This document shows positions 1-5,841 of a stretch of DNA of 6,526 nt, one piece after another (position 1 is the first letter of the stretch; every line of letters begins with the position of its first letter). The position numbers and the translations under genes were made by a program. The notes beneath the pieces were generated by a model. That model saw only the letters and a list, made by a program, of their open reading frames with translations. It did not search any database and was not told the origin of the DNA. The stretch covers positions 1 to 6,526 of the forward strand of contig JALQUL010000265.1 of the NCBI GenBank assembly GCA_023260735.1. The letters are read 5' to 3'. Origin of the DNA: Limnohabitans sp. GTDB taxonomy: Bacteria > Pseudomonadota > Gammaproteobacteria > Burkholderiales > Burkholderiaceae_C.

Positions 1-273
1 GCGTAATTTGAAAGTATAGGTAGTGCCATCAGCAGAAACGGTCCAAGATTCGGCTAAACCGGGTTCAATGTCAGTTGTACCTTTTTTGAACTCAACCAAA
101 CGGTTGAATAAAGCGTGACCAGCAGCATCAAAAGTATTACCACCTGTGTACTGCGCAGAATCAAAGCCTTCAGGGCTAGCTTCAGAACAGAAAATTAACG
201 TACCAGCAGCATGCGCTCCAAACGCAGCAACTGACAAACTCAAAGCAGCAACTAGTTTTTTTGTTTTGAACAT
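1..273 (-). CDS. dppA: DppA-like periplasmic dipeptide-binding protein, 5' part (cut by window edge)
   Basis: This is the N-terminal 91 codons of a solute-binding protein of the peptide/nickel family (SBP family 5), which binds di- or oligopeptides in the periplasm and hands them to an ABC importer. The start (ATG at 273-271) gives a clear signal peptide: MFKTKK, then a hydrophobic run, then A-H-A at residues 20-22, so cleavage is expected after A22. The mature protein opens with FCSEASPEGFD and continues with FNRLVEFKKGTTDIEPGLAESW; both closely match what I recall of E. coli DppA (YCSEGSPEGF, YNRLVEFKIGTTEVIPGLAE). A Shine-Dalgarno sequence AAAGGG at 281-286 sits 7 nt before the ATG. An overlapping ATG at 280-278 is out of frame and abuts the Shine-Dalgarno, so it was not used. 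The 3' part and any permease genes lie outside the window. Dipeptide specificity is inferred; heme or another peptide ligand is possible in this subfamily. Confidence 0.93.
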   Translation of the reverse strand, partial: MFKTKKLVAALSLSVAAFGAHAAGTLIFCSEASPEGFDSAQYTGGNTFDAAGHALFNRLVEFKKGTTDIEPGLAESWTVSADGTTYTFKLR

Positions 274-276
274 GTT

Positions 277-318
277 TCATCCCTTTAAAAAAAAGAAAAT
301 CTCATCAATATGGATGAG
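277..318 (-). promoter_or_regulatory. dppA leader with mutually exclusive pairings over the ribosome binding site
   Basis: On the minus strand the leader contains CTCATCC (318-312), which can pair with GATGAG (306-301) as a 6-bp hairpin with a 6-nt loop, or with GGATGA (282-277), which overlaps the dppA Shine-Dalgarno. The first hairpin is followed by a T-rich run (ATTTTC then eight T). The two pairings share bases, so they exclude each other, as in a translational switch. The helices are short (6 bp, three G-C pairs), so chance is a real possibility. Confidence 0.25.
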
Positions 319-360
319 CTTTCACAAGAGTTAAATTATGCACCCAACTCAAGTGCATTT

Positions 361-388
361 ATTCTAGGGGTAAATACGTAACTTTCAT
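361..388 (-). promoter_or_regulatory. Candidate dppA promoter
   Basis: Read on the minus strand, ATGAAA (388-383, 4 of 6 to the -35 consensus) is followed after 16 bp by TAGAAT (366-361, 5 of 6 to the -10 consensus). The start would fall near 354, giving a leader of about 80 nt. A dyad ATGCAC-N9-GTGCAT (338-358) overlaps the expected start and could be an operator. AT-rich sequence gives such matches easily. Confidence 0.25.
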
Positions 389-426
389 GTAATTTTTTAT
401 TAAACAGCTAATTTTTTTAATAATGC

Positions 427-462
427 ACTAGTTTTGTTCGTGCCAAAGGAGCAAAAACTAGT
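427..462. repeat. Inverted repeat with arms ACTAGTTTT / AAAACTAGT
   Basis: The 9-bp arms lie at 427-435 and 454-462. Four further pairs (GTTC 436-439 with GAGC 449-452, one of them G-T) form if A453 is bulged, leaving a 9-nt loop. It lies between dnaQ and dppA. Neither strand shows a T-tract after it, so it does not look like a standard terminator. Confidence 0.5.
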
Positions 463-487
463 CGTATGTAAGTGTTGGCAGTTCGCT

Positions 488-517
488 TTATTGCATTGCA
501 ACAAACGAGTGCAATAA
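488..517. repeat. Inverted repeat TTATTGCA / TGCAATAA
   Basis: Perfect 8-bp arms lie at 488-495 and 510-517 with a 14-nt spacer. It is the middle of three inverted repeats spaced over about 140 bp. The role is unknown. Confidence 0.45.
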
Positions 518-518
518 C

Positions 519-565
519 ATTTTTTAATGTACAACAAAGCACAAGCAGGGTGCACATTAAAAAAT
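519..565. repeat. 12-bp perfect inverted repeat downstream of dnaQ
   Basis: The arms ATTTTTTAATGT (519-530) and ACATTAAAAAAT (554-565) are perfectly complementary, with a 23-nt spacer. It begins 30 nt past the dnaQ stop codon in the direction of dnaQ transcription. The stem is mostly A-T and is followed on that strand by GTTATTGC, not a T-run. It may stabilise the 3' end of the dnaQ mRNA or slow the polymerase, but this is inference. Confidence 0.5.
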
Positions 566-594
566 CAGTTGGATGGATTGAATTTACCGCTGAT

Positions 595-1287
595 TTATCT
601 TGGCCAAACTACTTTTTTCGCCGACTTCATAATTTCTTCTAGTACCTTGGTATGAGCTAAATTTTCTGAATCGGTGGCTTGTATGATGGGTAATTGAAAA
701 GCAGAAAAATCAAAATTGTTATGACCTTTTAAACCACTTGTAGTTGGCACCTCATCCATTAATAAGGCATCCTGACCACGGGTTAAATTAATATAAACAT
801 CGGCTAATAACTCAGCATCTAACAGCGCACCATGCAAAGTACGGCCAGAATTATCAACTTCTAAGCGGGTGCACAAAGCATCTAAACTATTACGTTTACC
901 AGGATAAATTTCTTTGGCCATCGCCAAAGTGTCGATAATGTTAGAAGCAATTTTTTCTAAGGGAGCCAATCCTAAACGTCTCAATTCGGCATTGAGAAAT
1001 CCAACATCGAATGGTGCGTTATGTATGATAATTTCAGCATCTTGCAAATAACTACAAATAGCGTCGCTAAGTTGAGCAAATTTTGGCTTATCTTGTAGAA
1101 ACTCATTGGTAATGCCATGAATTCTGATGGCATCTTCATGGCTATCCCGTTCGGGATTGATGTAAAAGTGCAAGTTATTGCCTGTAAGGCGACGATTGAA
1201 CATTTCAACACAGCCAATTTCAATAATTCTATCGCCGTTTTCATGTGATAAACCGGTTGTTTCTGTATCTAAAAAAACTTGACGCAT
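595..1287 (-). CDS. dnaQ: DNA polymerase III epsilon subunit (3'-5' proofreading exonuclease)
   Basis: This 230-residue protein is the proofreading subunit of the replicative polymerase: it removes misincorporated nucleotides in the core complex with alpha and theta. It is a DEDDh exonuclease with all catalytic residues visible: D7 and E9 in LDTETTG (Exo I), D94 in HNAPFDVGFLNAEL (Exo II), and H152 and D157 in RTLHGALLDAELLADVY (Exo III). After the nuclease domain (about 1-170), QDALLM at 172-177 fits the sliding-clamp-binding motif position seen in E. coli epsilon. The tail (about 200-230) matches the region that binds the alpha subunit. The ATG at 1287-1285 is preceded by AAGGA with a 7-nt spacing, and the protein begins directly with the Exo I strand. 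The length is close to the family norm (E. coli 243). The often adjacent rnhA is not present here. It is monocistronic as far as the window shows. Confidence 0.97.
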   Translation of the reverse strand: MRQVFLDTETTGLSHENGDRIIEIGCVEMFNRRLTGNNLHFYINPERDSHEDAIRIHGITNEFLQDKPKFAQLSDAICSYLQDAEIIIHNAPFDVGFLNAELRRLGLAPLEKIASNIIDTLAMAKEIYPGKRNSLDALCTRLEVDNSGRTLHGALLDAELLADVYINLTRGQDALLMDEVPTTSGLKGHNNFDFSAFQLPIIQATDSENLAHTKVLEEIMKSAKKVVWPR

Positions 1288-1328
1288 TGCATGATCCTTT
1301 GATTAAAAAGCCACTCCCGTAGCAAGTT

Positions 1329-1357
1329 AAATTACACACTTTGTGGTTACCCCTCAA
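1329..1357 (-). promoter_or_regulatory. Candidate dnaQ promoter
   Basis: On the minus strand TTGAGG (1357-1352, 4 of 6) is followed after 17 bp by TAATTT (1334-1329), a poor -10. The overlapping TGTAAT (1336-1331) is a better -10 (5 of 6) but leaves only 15 bp of spacing. The leader would be about 35 nt. Confidence 0.3.
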
Positions 1358-1417
1358 GCGCAGTGCATTTAGAAGTAATTAACACTACTACCAAACCAAT
1401 GTAAGGCAACGGCTTGA

Positions 1418-1454
1418 TAGCCTAGGTACTTGGAATTATTCCTAGTGAAGGCTA
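1418..1454. repeat. Imperfect hairpin in the dnaQ/DUF4214 intergenic region
   Basis: The outer stem is TAGCCT (1418-1423) with AGGCTA (1449-1454). An internal loop AGGT/GA separates it from an inner stem ACTTGGAA (1428-1435) with TTCCTAGT (1439-1446), which has one T-T mismatch and closes on a 3-nt loop TTA. No T-tract follows on either strand. It could be a protein-binding dyad or part of a structured RNA; neither is shown by the sequence. Confidence 0.4.
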
Positions 1455-1686
1455 CAGGTAATAAAACCACTTTAGAAGATGATTCGAACCGGCAACTGCC
1501 CACCACTATTCAAACCTTACTCAGCATAGATAAATTGAACAAAGTATGCTACTAGGCTAGACTTAAGTGATTTATTGCTTAATTTTCAAAAATGTACACT
1601 TTTAAACAAATTAAAACCTACTGGTTTTTAATAAACTGCTCTTTAGGTGTAAATTAGAAAGCCTTCACCACCCATTAGCTCGTTTT

Positions 1687-1713
1687 TTGAACAGCTGTTA
1701 CAACTGATATAAG
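1687..1713 (+). promoter_or_regulatory. Candidate promoter of the DUF4214 gene (extended -10)
   Basis: TGATATAAG (1705-1713) fits an extended -10 (TGnTATAAT) at all but the last base. TTGAAC at 1687-1692 is a possible -35, but only 15 bp away. A start near 1720 would leave a very short leader of about 11 nt that barely includes the Shine-Dalgarno AAAAGGA (1718-1724). The true promoter may lie further upstream. Confidence 0.25.
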
Positions 1714-1730
1714 CTTTAAAAGGAATCCAT

Positions 1731-2453
1731 ATGAAGCATCTTCAATCAATACAAAGTACAAAATGGCATCACTTATTTGCTTTAGCAATTGTATTTGTGG
1801 GTTATTCAAGTGTGGCGCAGGCGCAGCAACGAGCTTGCATTATAGATGACTACACATGGCAAATTTCTTGTGGTCGTTTAGCGACTTATGAAGAAATTAA
1901 TCAATATCAATTTCAGAATCAAAATCAAACCGGATACCCTTCGCCACCAATACCCCAGTATCAGCCTCGTTACCCACAAGAATATCGCAAACCAGAGCCT
2001 GTGATTGTACCAACTCCAGCACCCAAAACCGATGTCTGGCATCAAAATAATCAAGTAGCTCCTGCGCCTACTATTTATGAACGTAAGCCAGAAAGAAGTG
2101 AAGATAGACGTAGCAATAATATAATTGACTCTAATGTTTCTGATCAAACCCTTGGCGAATTGGTCAATAGGGCATATCAAGACGTATTAGGAAGAAATGC
2201 CGACAAGTCAGGTCTAAGTACTCATATTGCACAAATTCGTCAGGGCAAAGGGATTGATACCATAAGAGCCTCTTTAGCATCCTCAGCAGAAGCTAAACAA
2301 GCCATTAACAAGCAATACAACCAGGTATTAGGACGTAACGGTGATGCAGCAGGAATTAATTTTTTCCAACAAAAATTAATTGCTGGTGCTAGCTTGGCAG
2401 ACATTCGCAGAGAAATAGCCAATAGCGAAGAAGGTCGCAAAAAACACAAATAA
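1731..2453 (+). CDS. Exported protein with two tandem DUF4214-type repeats, function unknown
   Basis: This 240-residue protein starts with a signal peptide: a K/H-containing start, a hydrophobic core at about 15-25, and V-A-Q-A at 28-31, so cleavage is expected after A31. The mature N-terminus has two cysteines (C36, C47) that could form a disulfide. Residues about 57-125 are a disordered Q/P/Y-rich linker. The C-terminal part has two similar units: about 145-190 (YQDVLGRNADKSGL) and about 192-237 (YNQVLGRNGDAAGI). Each carries the Y-x-x-VLGR-x-x-D-x-x-G signature of DUF4214, a helical domain related to phycobilisome-linker folds and common in secreted and surface proteins. The ATG is well supported by AAAAGGA with a 6-nt spacing. 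The gene is alone on the plus strand, divergent from dnaQ and convergent with the isc operon, sharing a terminator with it. The location is probably periplasmic or outer envelope. No enzymatic motif is visible. The domain call is by motif; the role is unknown. Confidence 0.88.
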   Translation: MKHLQSIQSTKWHHLFALAIVFVGYSSVAQAQQRACIIDDYTWQISCGRLATYEEINQYQFQNQNQTGYPSPPIPQYQPRYPQEYRKPEPVIVPTPAPKTDVWHQNNQVAPAPTIYERKPERSEDRRSNNIIDSNVSDQTLGELVNRAYQDVLGRNADKSGLSTHIAQIRQGKGIDTIRASLASSAEAKQAINKQYNQVLGRNGDAAGINFFQQKLIAGASLADIRREIANSEEGRKKHK

Positions 2454-2469
2454 TATTTCTCATTAAGAC

Positions 2470-2503
2470 AAAAAACCGACTGAAATTTTCAAGTCGGTTT
2501 TTT
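2470..2503. terminator. Bidirectional intrinsic terminator between the DUF4214 gene and fdx
   Basis: A perfect 12-bp stem (2470-2481 with 2492-2503; core ACCGACT/AGTCGGT) closes on a 10-nt loop, with A-tracts on one side and T-tracts on the other, so it works in both directions. It lies 16 nt after the plus-strand gene and starts 2 nt after the fdx stop codon on the minus strand. It therefore ends both convergent units and places fdx last in the isc operon. Confidence 0.93.
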
Positions 2504-2505
2504 TA

Positions 2506-2844
2506 TTAATGATTTTCTTTGGCGTGATTAATTGAGTATTTGGGTATTTCCACTGTTAAATCTTGTTGTGCCACAATCGCTTGGCAACTTAACCTAGAGT
2601 TAGGCTCTAACCCCCAAGCCTTGTCTAATAAATCCTCTTCAGTTTCATCTGCCTCATTTAAAGAGCTAGCACCAGCACGCACGATCACATGACAAGTAGT
2701 ACAAGCTGCCACCATATCACAAGCGTGCTCAATGGCAATTTTGTTCTCTAAGAGTGCCTCACAAATGCTAGTTCCTGGGCTTACTTCAATAGAAGCACCA
2801 TTAGGACAAATTTCATGATGAGGTAAGATTTTAATAATTGGCAT
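2506..2844 (-). CDS. fdx: ISC-type [2Fe-2S] ferredoxin
   Basis: This 112-residue adrenodoxin-type ferredoxin is the electron donor of the ISC assembly machinery, thought to reduce sulfur or fuse clusters on the IscS-IscU complex. The four cluster ligands are C42, C48 and C51 in HACDMVAACTTCHV and C87 in RLSCQAIV, the exact C-x5-C-x2-C...C spacing of the family. The length equals the usual 111-113. The additional cysteines C13 and C28 are outside the ligand set. The start at 2844 gives MPIIKILPHHEICPNG, typical for the family. No good Shine-Dalgarno is visible before it (AAAGTTAAAA). It follows hscA by 26 nt, so it is co-transcribed, and it is the last gene before the terminator. The small gene iscX, which often follows fdx, is absent here. 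Confidence 0.97.
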   Translation of the reverse strand: MPIIKILPHHEICPNGASIEVSPGTSICEALLENKIAIEHACDMVAACTTCHVIVRAGASSLNEADETEEDLLDKAWGLEPNSRLSCQAIVAQQDLTVEIPKYSINHAKENH

Positions 2845-2870
2845 TTTTAACTTTAGATAAAAAAGGATCT

Positions 2871-4736
2871 TTAAATGGATTCTATTGCTTTACCAGACAA
2901 AGCCTGGCTAATTCCACGGTTCATTCTTTCAGCAGCAAATTGTTCTGTGCCCTTAGCCAGCTCCTTCATACTGTCCTCAATAGCTTTGGCATGAGTACCC
3001 TGTCGAATGAGGGCTAAATTATCAATGAGTTGCTTGATCTGTTGTTGTTCGGGTTCTGACAACAAATCACCATCTTTATTTAAAGCGCTTTGAGTGGCTA
3101 AAATAAGTCGGTCGGCATCGACTTGTGCCTCCACCAAGGCTCGGGTCTCAATGTCTTGTTCCGCAGTATGAAAGCTATCGGCTAACATTTGAGCAATTTG
3201 TTCGTCTGTAAGACCATATGACGGTTTGACCTGAACTTTCGCCTCTACTCCACTGCCAGTTTCAATGGCAGACACACTTAGTAGACCGTCCGCATCTACT
3301 GTAAAGGTGACCCGAATTCGGGCAGCTCCTGCGGCCATTGGAGGAATACCACGTAAGGTAAATTTGGCTAAGCTTCGGCAATCGGTGACCAAATCACGCT
3401 CGCCTTGCACCACATGTAAAGCCAATGCAGTTTGACCGTCTTGATAGGTAGTAAAGTCCTGCGCCATAGCAGTAGGAATGGTTTGATTTCGAGGCACAAT
3501 ACGCTCGACTAAACCACCCATGGTTTCAAGCCCCAATGAAAGCGGAATGACGTCAAGTAGCAACAAATCGGAGGCACCTGCATTACCCGCCAATTGATGA
3601 GCCGAAATGGCAGCCCCTAAAGCCACTACTTCATCAGGATTCACATTGGTAAGCACCGGGCATTGGAATAACTGACCTACCGCTGAAGGTATATGCGGCA
3701 TACGAGTGGAGCCACCCACCATAACCACTCCTTGTACATCTTGAGCGCTCACATTAGCGTCTCTGAGGACTTTTTTGCAAGCTGTAAGTGTTTGTTGTGT
3801 GAGGGCTGATGTGGCAGCTTCGAAATCAAGTCGCGAAACCACTTGTTGAATAAGTCCACTTGATAATTGCAAGCTAAATATTGCACTATCTTGCGAACTT
3901 AATTGCTCTTTCACTTGTCTGGCTTGAGCCGCCATATCACCTTTCTCTTGAGCACTTAAAACCAATTGCTGTTGATGATTCTGTGCTAATACCCAAGTAG
4001 CTAAAGCTTGATCGTAGTCATCACCGCCTAAAGCAGAATTTCCGCCCGTAGCCACCACCTCAAACACACCTTGACTCAGCCTTAAAAGGGAAACATCAAA
4101 AGTGCCACCACCTAAGTCATAGACTGCAAACAAACCCTCGCTGGCATTGTCAAGGCCATAGGCAATTGCAGCTGCGGTTGGTTCGTTAATAAGCCGTAAA
4201 ACATGCAGGCCAGCCATTTCGGCAGCATCTTTGGTAGCCTGACGCTGAGCATCATCAAAATAGGCAGGAACCGTAATGACAGCACCAAATATGTCATCAT
4301 TAAAGGTATCTTCTGCACGTTGCCTTAAGGTGGCTAAAATTTCGGCACTGAGTTCAATTGGCGACTTAGGACCGGCCACTGTTTGAACCTGCACCATACC
4401 AGGTGCATCAAGGAGTTGGTAGGGTAAGTGATGGGCATGACTAGCCATATCAGAGGCGCTACGACCCATTAAACGCTTAAACGACCTAATGGTATTGGCA
4501 GGGTCTTGAACTCCCGCCTGAACTGCATCAAGGCCTATTAAACGTGATTGAAAAGCGCGGTAATGCACCACAGAGGGCAAAATCACTTTACCGGCTTCGT
4601 CAGGTAAACATTCTGCAACACCATTTCTGACGGCGGCCACTAGCGAATGAGTGGTGCCTAAATCTATGCCTATAGCAATTTTTCTTTGATGCGGATTGGG
4701 CGATTGGCCTGGTTCTGATATTTGTAATAAAGCCAT
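2871..4736 (-). CDS. hscA: Fe-S assembly Hsp70 chaperone HscA
   Basis: This 621-residue specialised Hsp70 uses ATP to bind the LPPVK motif of IscU and promote release of its cluster to target proteins, stimulated by HscB. The nucleotide-binding domain (about 20-390) shows phosphate-1 GIDLGTTHS (23-31), connect-1 INEPTAAAIAYGL (183-195), phosphate-2 DLGGGTFDVSLL (207-218) and the adenosine motif VVMVGGSTRMPHI (337-349). The substrate-binding domain starts near 395 with LLLLDVIPLSLGLETMGG, followed by the helical lid. The family is usually about 615-622 residues, so the gene is full length. HscA is told from DnaK by its context and by the N-terminal extension MALLQISEPGQSPNPHQRK, which is typical of betaproteobacterial HscA. 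AAGG at 4747-4750 lies 10 nt before the ATG, a slightly long spacing. It is separated from hscB by an unusual 205 bp and followed closely by fdx. Confidence 0.97.
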   Translation of the reverse strand: MALLQISEPGQSPNPHQRKIAIGIDLGTTHSLVAAVRNGVAECLPDEAGKVILPSVVHYRAFQSRLIGLDAVQAGVQDPANTIRSFKRLMGRSASDMASHAHHLPYQLLDAPGMVQVQTVAGPKSPIELSAEILATLRQRAEDTFNDDIFGAVITVPAYFDDAQRQATKDAAEMAGLHVLRLINEPTAAAIAYGLDNASEGLFAVYDLGGGTFDVSLLRLSQGVFEVVATGGNSALGGDDYDQALATWVLAQNHQQQLVLSAQEKGDMAAQARQVKEQLSSQDSAIFSLQLSSGLIQQVVSRLDFEAATSALTQQTLTACKKVLRDANVSAQDVQGVVMVGGSTRMPHIPSAVGQLFQCPVLTNVNPDEVVALGAAISAHQLAGNAGASDLLLLDVIPLSLGLETMGGLVERIVPRNQTIPTAMAQDFTTYQDGQTALALHVVQGERDLVTDCRSLAKFTLRGIPPMAAGAARIRVTFTVDADGLLSVSAIETGSGVEAKVQVKPSYGLTDEQIAQMLADSFHTAEQDIETRALVEAQVDADRLILATQSALNKDGDLLSEPEQQQIKQLIDNLALIRQGTHAKAIEDSMKELAKGTEQFAAERMNRGISQALSGKAIESI

Positions 4737-4941
4737 TTTGGAAATACCTTATGAACTCAATTCGAAAGAGTTAATGAATGAAAGGGAGCTACTAACTTGA
4801 ATATTGGTTACTAAAAAACTTTAGAAAAAACTCTAGTAAAAATAAGCTATGAAATTAGTTTTTGCTGTACTATGATTGTAACAAAGACAACTTACCCTTA
4901 AAAAATCTAGTTGATTGATGAGCTTTAGCTATTTTTTTAAA
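4737..4941 (-). other. Unusual 205-bp gap between hscB and hscA
   Basis: No ORF is visible here. The stretch is AT-rich and contains, on the transcribed strand, several T-runs (such as GATTTTTT, GAGTTTTTT and AAGTTTTTT) without strong hairpins before them. It also holds an extended -10 motif (see 4875-4883). hscB and hscA are usually adjacent or nearly so in isc operons, so a regulatory role for this gap is plausible but not shown. Confidence 0.5.
4875..4883 (-). promoter_or_regulatory. Candidate internal promoter (extended -10) upstream of hscA
   Basis: On the minus strand TGTTACAAT matches the extended -10 TGnTATAAT at all but one base. No good -35 lies 16-18 bp upstream (only T-rich sequence), which extended -10 promoters can tolerate. 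Transcription would start near 4868, leaving a leader of about 130 nt before hscA. Confidence 0.3.
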
Positions 4942-5463
4942 TTAACTATCTTCAAAATCATAAATTTTATTTTGGATTTCACCGATTAACTTTTGAATAA
5001 ACATAATAGCTCTGACCTCTTGGGCGCAGGCTAAAAAGTTTTTGTCATGATCGATAAAATGTTGAATCTGAGCAAAACCTTTGTTTTTTTGCTCTAGCAC
5101 TTGCGCTAACAATGCCTCTAACTGATAAATACTAGAGGCTTCTTCGAGATCCTCTCGCCACTGCATTTGCTGCATTAAAAATACACCAGGCATTGCTGTA
5201 TTTTGTTCTGCATGAATAGGGGCGCCAGCTAATTCACACAACAGACTTGCTCTTTTTAAAGGATCTTTTAACCTTTGATATGCTTCATTAATGCGTACCG
5301 ACCATTGCATTGCAATTCTTTGTGCAGCTACACCTTCAGAGGCAAATTTATCGGGGTGCACCTTGGCCTGCAACTCTTTCCAACGAACATTGAGCAAGGT
5401 GACATCTAGGGCAAATTGTTCAGGTAATTGAAATAACGCAAAATCGGTATCGTCTAGTTTCAT
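4942..5463 (-). CDS. hscB: Fe-S assembly J-protein co-chaperone HscB
   Basis: This 173-residue protein recruits IscU to HscA and stimulates the ATPase of HscA. The N-terminal J domain (about 6-75) has the diagnostic HPD at 36-38 within WKELQAKVHPDKF and the downstream helix with NEAYQRLKDPLKRA (59-72). The C-terminal three-helix domain that binds IscU begins around FLMQQMQWREDLEE (95-108) and ends with the FIQKLIGEIQNKIYDF-type helix. I chose ATG at 5463-5461, which gives MKLDDTDFALF and a length close to E. coli HscB (171). An in-frame TTG at 5484 would add seven residues, but nothing supports it. Neither start has a recognisable Shine-Dalgarno. It follows iscA by 54 nt and is part of the same operon. 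Confidence 0.95.
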   Translation of the reverse strand: MKLDDTDFALFQLPEQFALDVTLLNVRWKELQAKVHPDKFASEGVAAQRIAMQWSVRINEAYQRLKDPLKRASLLCELAGAPIHAEQNTAMPGVFLMQQMQWREDLEEASSIYQLEALLAQVLEQKNKGFAQIQHFIDHDKNFLACAQEVRAIMFIQKLIGEIQNKIYDFEDS

Positions 5464-5517
5464 GACTGTATTTTTGGTAATCAATTGCGTTATTTAAAGT
5501 AAGAAGAAGTGAGTTAT

Positions 5518-5841
5518 TTATACTCGGAACGATTCACCACAACCACAACGATCACGTTCACGGGGATTATTAAATTTAAAACCTTCATTGAGACCTTCTC
5601 TAACAAAGTCTAGTTCGGTTCCATCAAGATAAGCTAAACTTTTAGGATCGACTGCAATTTTTACTCCGTGACCTTCGAAAATGACATGTTCGGGCGCAAA
5701 TTCATCTAGGTATTCTAGTTTGTAGGCAAGACCAGAACAACCCGTGGTTTTAACGCCTAAACTAATACCCACACCTTTACCTCTTTTAGTAAGATAACGA
5801 TTGACGTGTCTTGCCGCAGCTTGGGTTAATGTAATTGACAT
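5518..5841 (-). CDS. iscA: A-type iron-sulfur carrier IscA
   Basis: This 107-residue protein is an A-type carrier that receives Fe-S clusters or iron from the scaffold and passes them to apoproteins. The three conserved ligands are present: C35 in KTTGCSGLAY, and C99 and C101 in the C-terminal RCGCGESF. The length matches E. coli IscA (107). ErpA and SufA share the same motifs; the position between iscU and hscB identifies it as IscA. The start ATG at 5841 gives MSITLTQAAARHV, the normal family N-terminus, but the sequence before it (TTCGCTCTC) has no Shine-Dalgarno. It lies 83 nt after iscU, and the gap contains a terminator-like hairpin that could lower its transcription relative to iscU. 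Confidence 0.96.
   Translation of the reverse strand: MSITLTQAAARHVNRYLTKRGKGVGISLGVKTTGCSGLAYKLEYLDEFAPEHVIFEGHGVKIAVDPKSLAYLDGTELDFVREGLNEGFKFNNPRERDRCGCGESFRV

Larger units (their letters stand above)
274..594. other. Gene-free region between dnaQ and dppA
   Basis: No convincing ORF lies on either strand here. The left part (274 to about 390) is the putative dppA leader and promoter. The right part (427-565) holds three successive inverted repeats downstream of the dnaQ stop. No tRNA was recognised. None of the repeats is followed on the dnaQ-reading strand by a good T-tract, so a standard intrinsic terminator for dnaQ is not evident. Confidence 0.7.
1288..1730. other. Divergent gene-free region between dnaQ and the DUF4214 gene
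   Basis: These 443 bases hold no credible ORF and no recognisable RNA gene. They contain a candidate dnaQ promoter on the left, an imperfect hairpin at 1418-1454, scattered copies of AGGCTA or its complement (1418, 1449, 1554), a dyad AGCATA-N16-TATGCT (1523-1550), and the start region of the plus-strand gene on the right. An unrecognised small RNA on either strand cannot be excluded, but no terminator marks one. Confidence 0.6.

Noticed and set aside
146..334. Plus-strand ORF of 62 codons
   Set aside because: It lies mostly opposite the dppA start and its signal peptide codons; the minus-strand reading is a clear family match and this one is low-complexity.
545..593. Possible dnaQ terminator using ATCAG...CTGAT followed by T6 on the minus strand
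   Set aside because: The stem is only 5 bp with a loop of about 20 nt or more, too weak to support.
981..1244. Minus-strand ORF of 87 codons inside dnaQ
   Set aside because: It is another frame of dnaQ, where the correct frame shows all exonuclease motifs.
1480..1495. TTCGAA motif (GATTCGAACC) resembling a tRNA T-loop
   Set aside because: The flanks do not form a 5-bp T-stem and no acceptor, anticodon or D arms could be found around it.
1878..2449. Two minus-strand ORFs opposite the DUF4214 gene
   Set aside because: Both are antisense shadows; the plus-strand frame has a signal peptide, a good ribosome binding site and repeat motifs.
4112..4318. Minus-strand ORF of 68 codons inside hscA
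   Set aside because: It is an alternative frame within the conserved ATPase domain of HscA.
5464..5484. Longer HscB from a TTG start
   Set aside because: It adds seven residues without a Shine-Dalgarno or family support; the ATG at 5463 gives the normal length.
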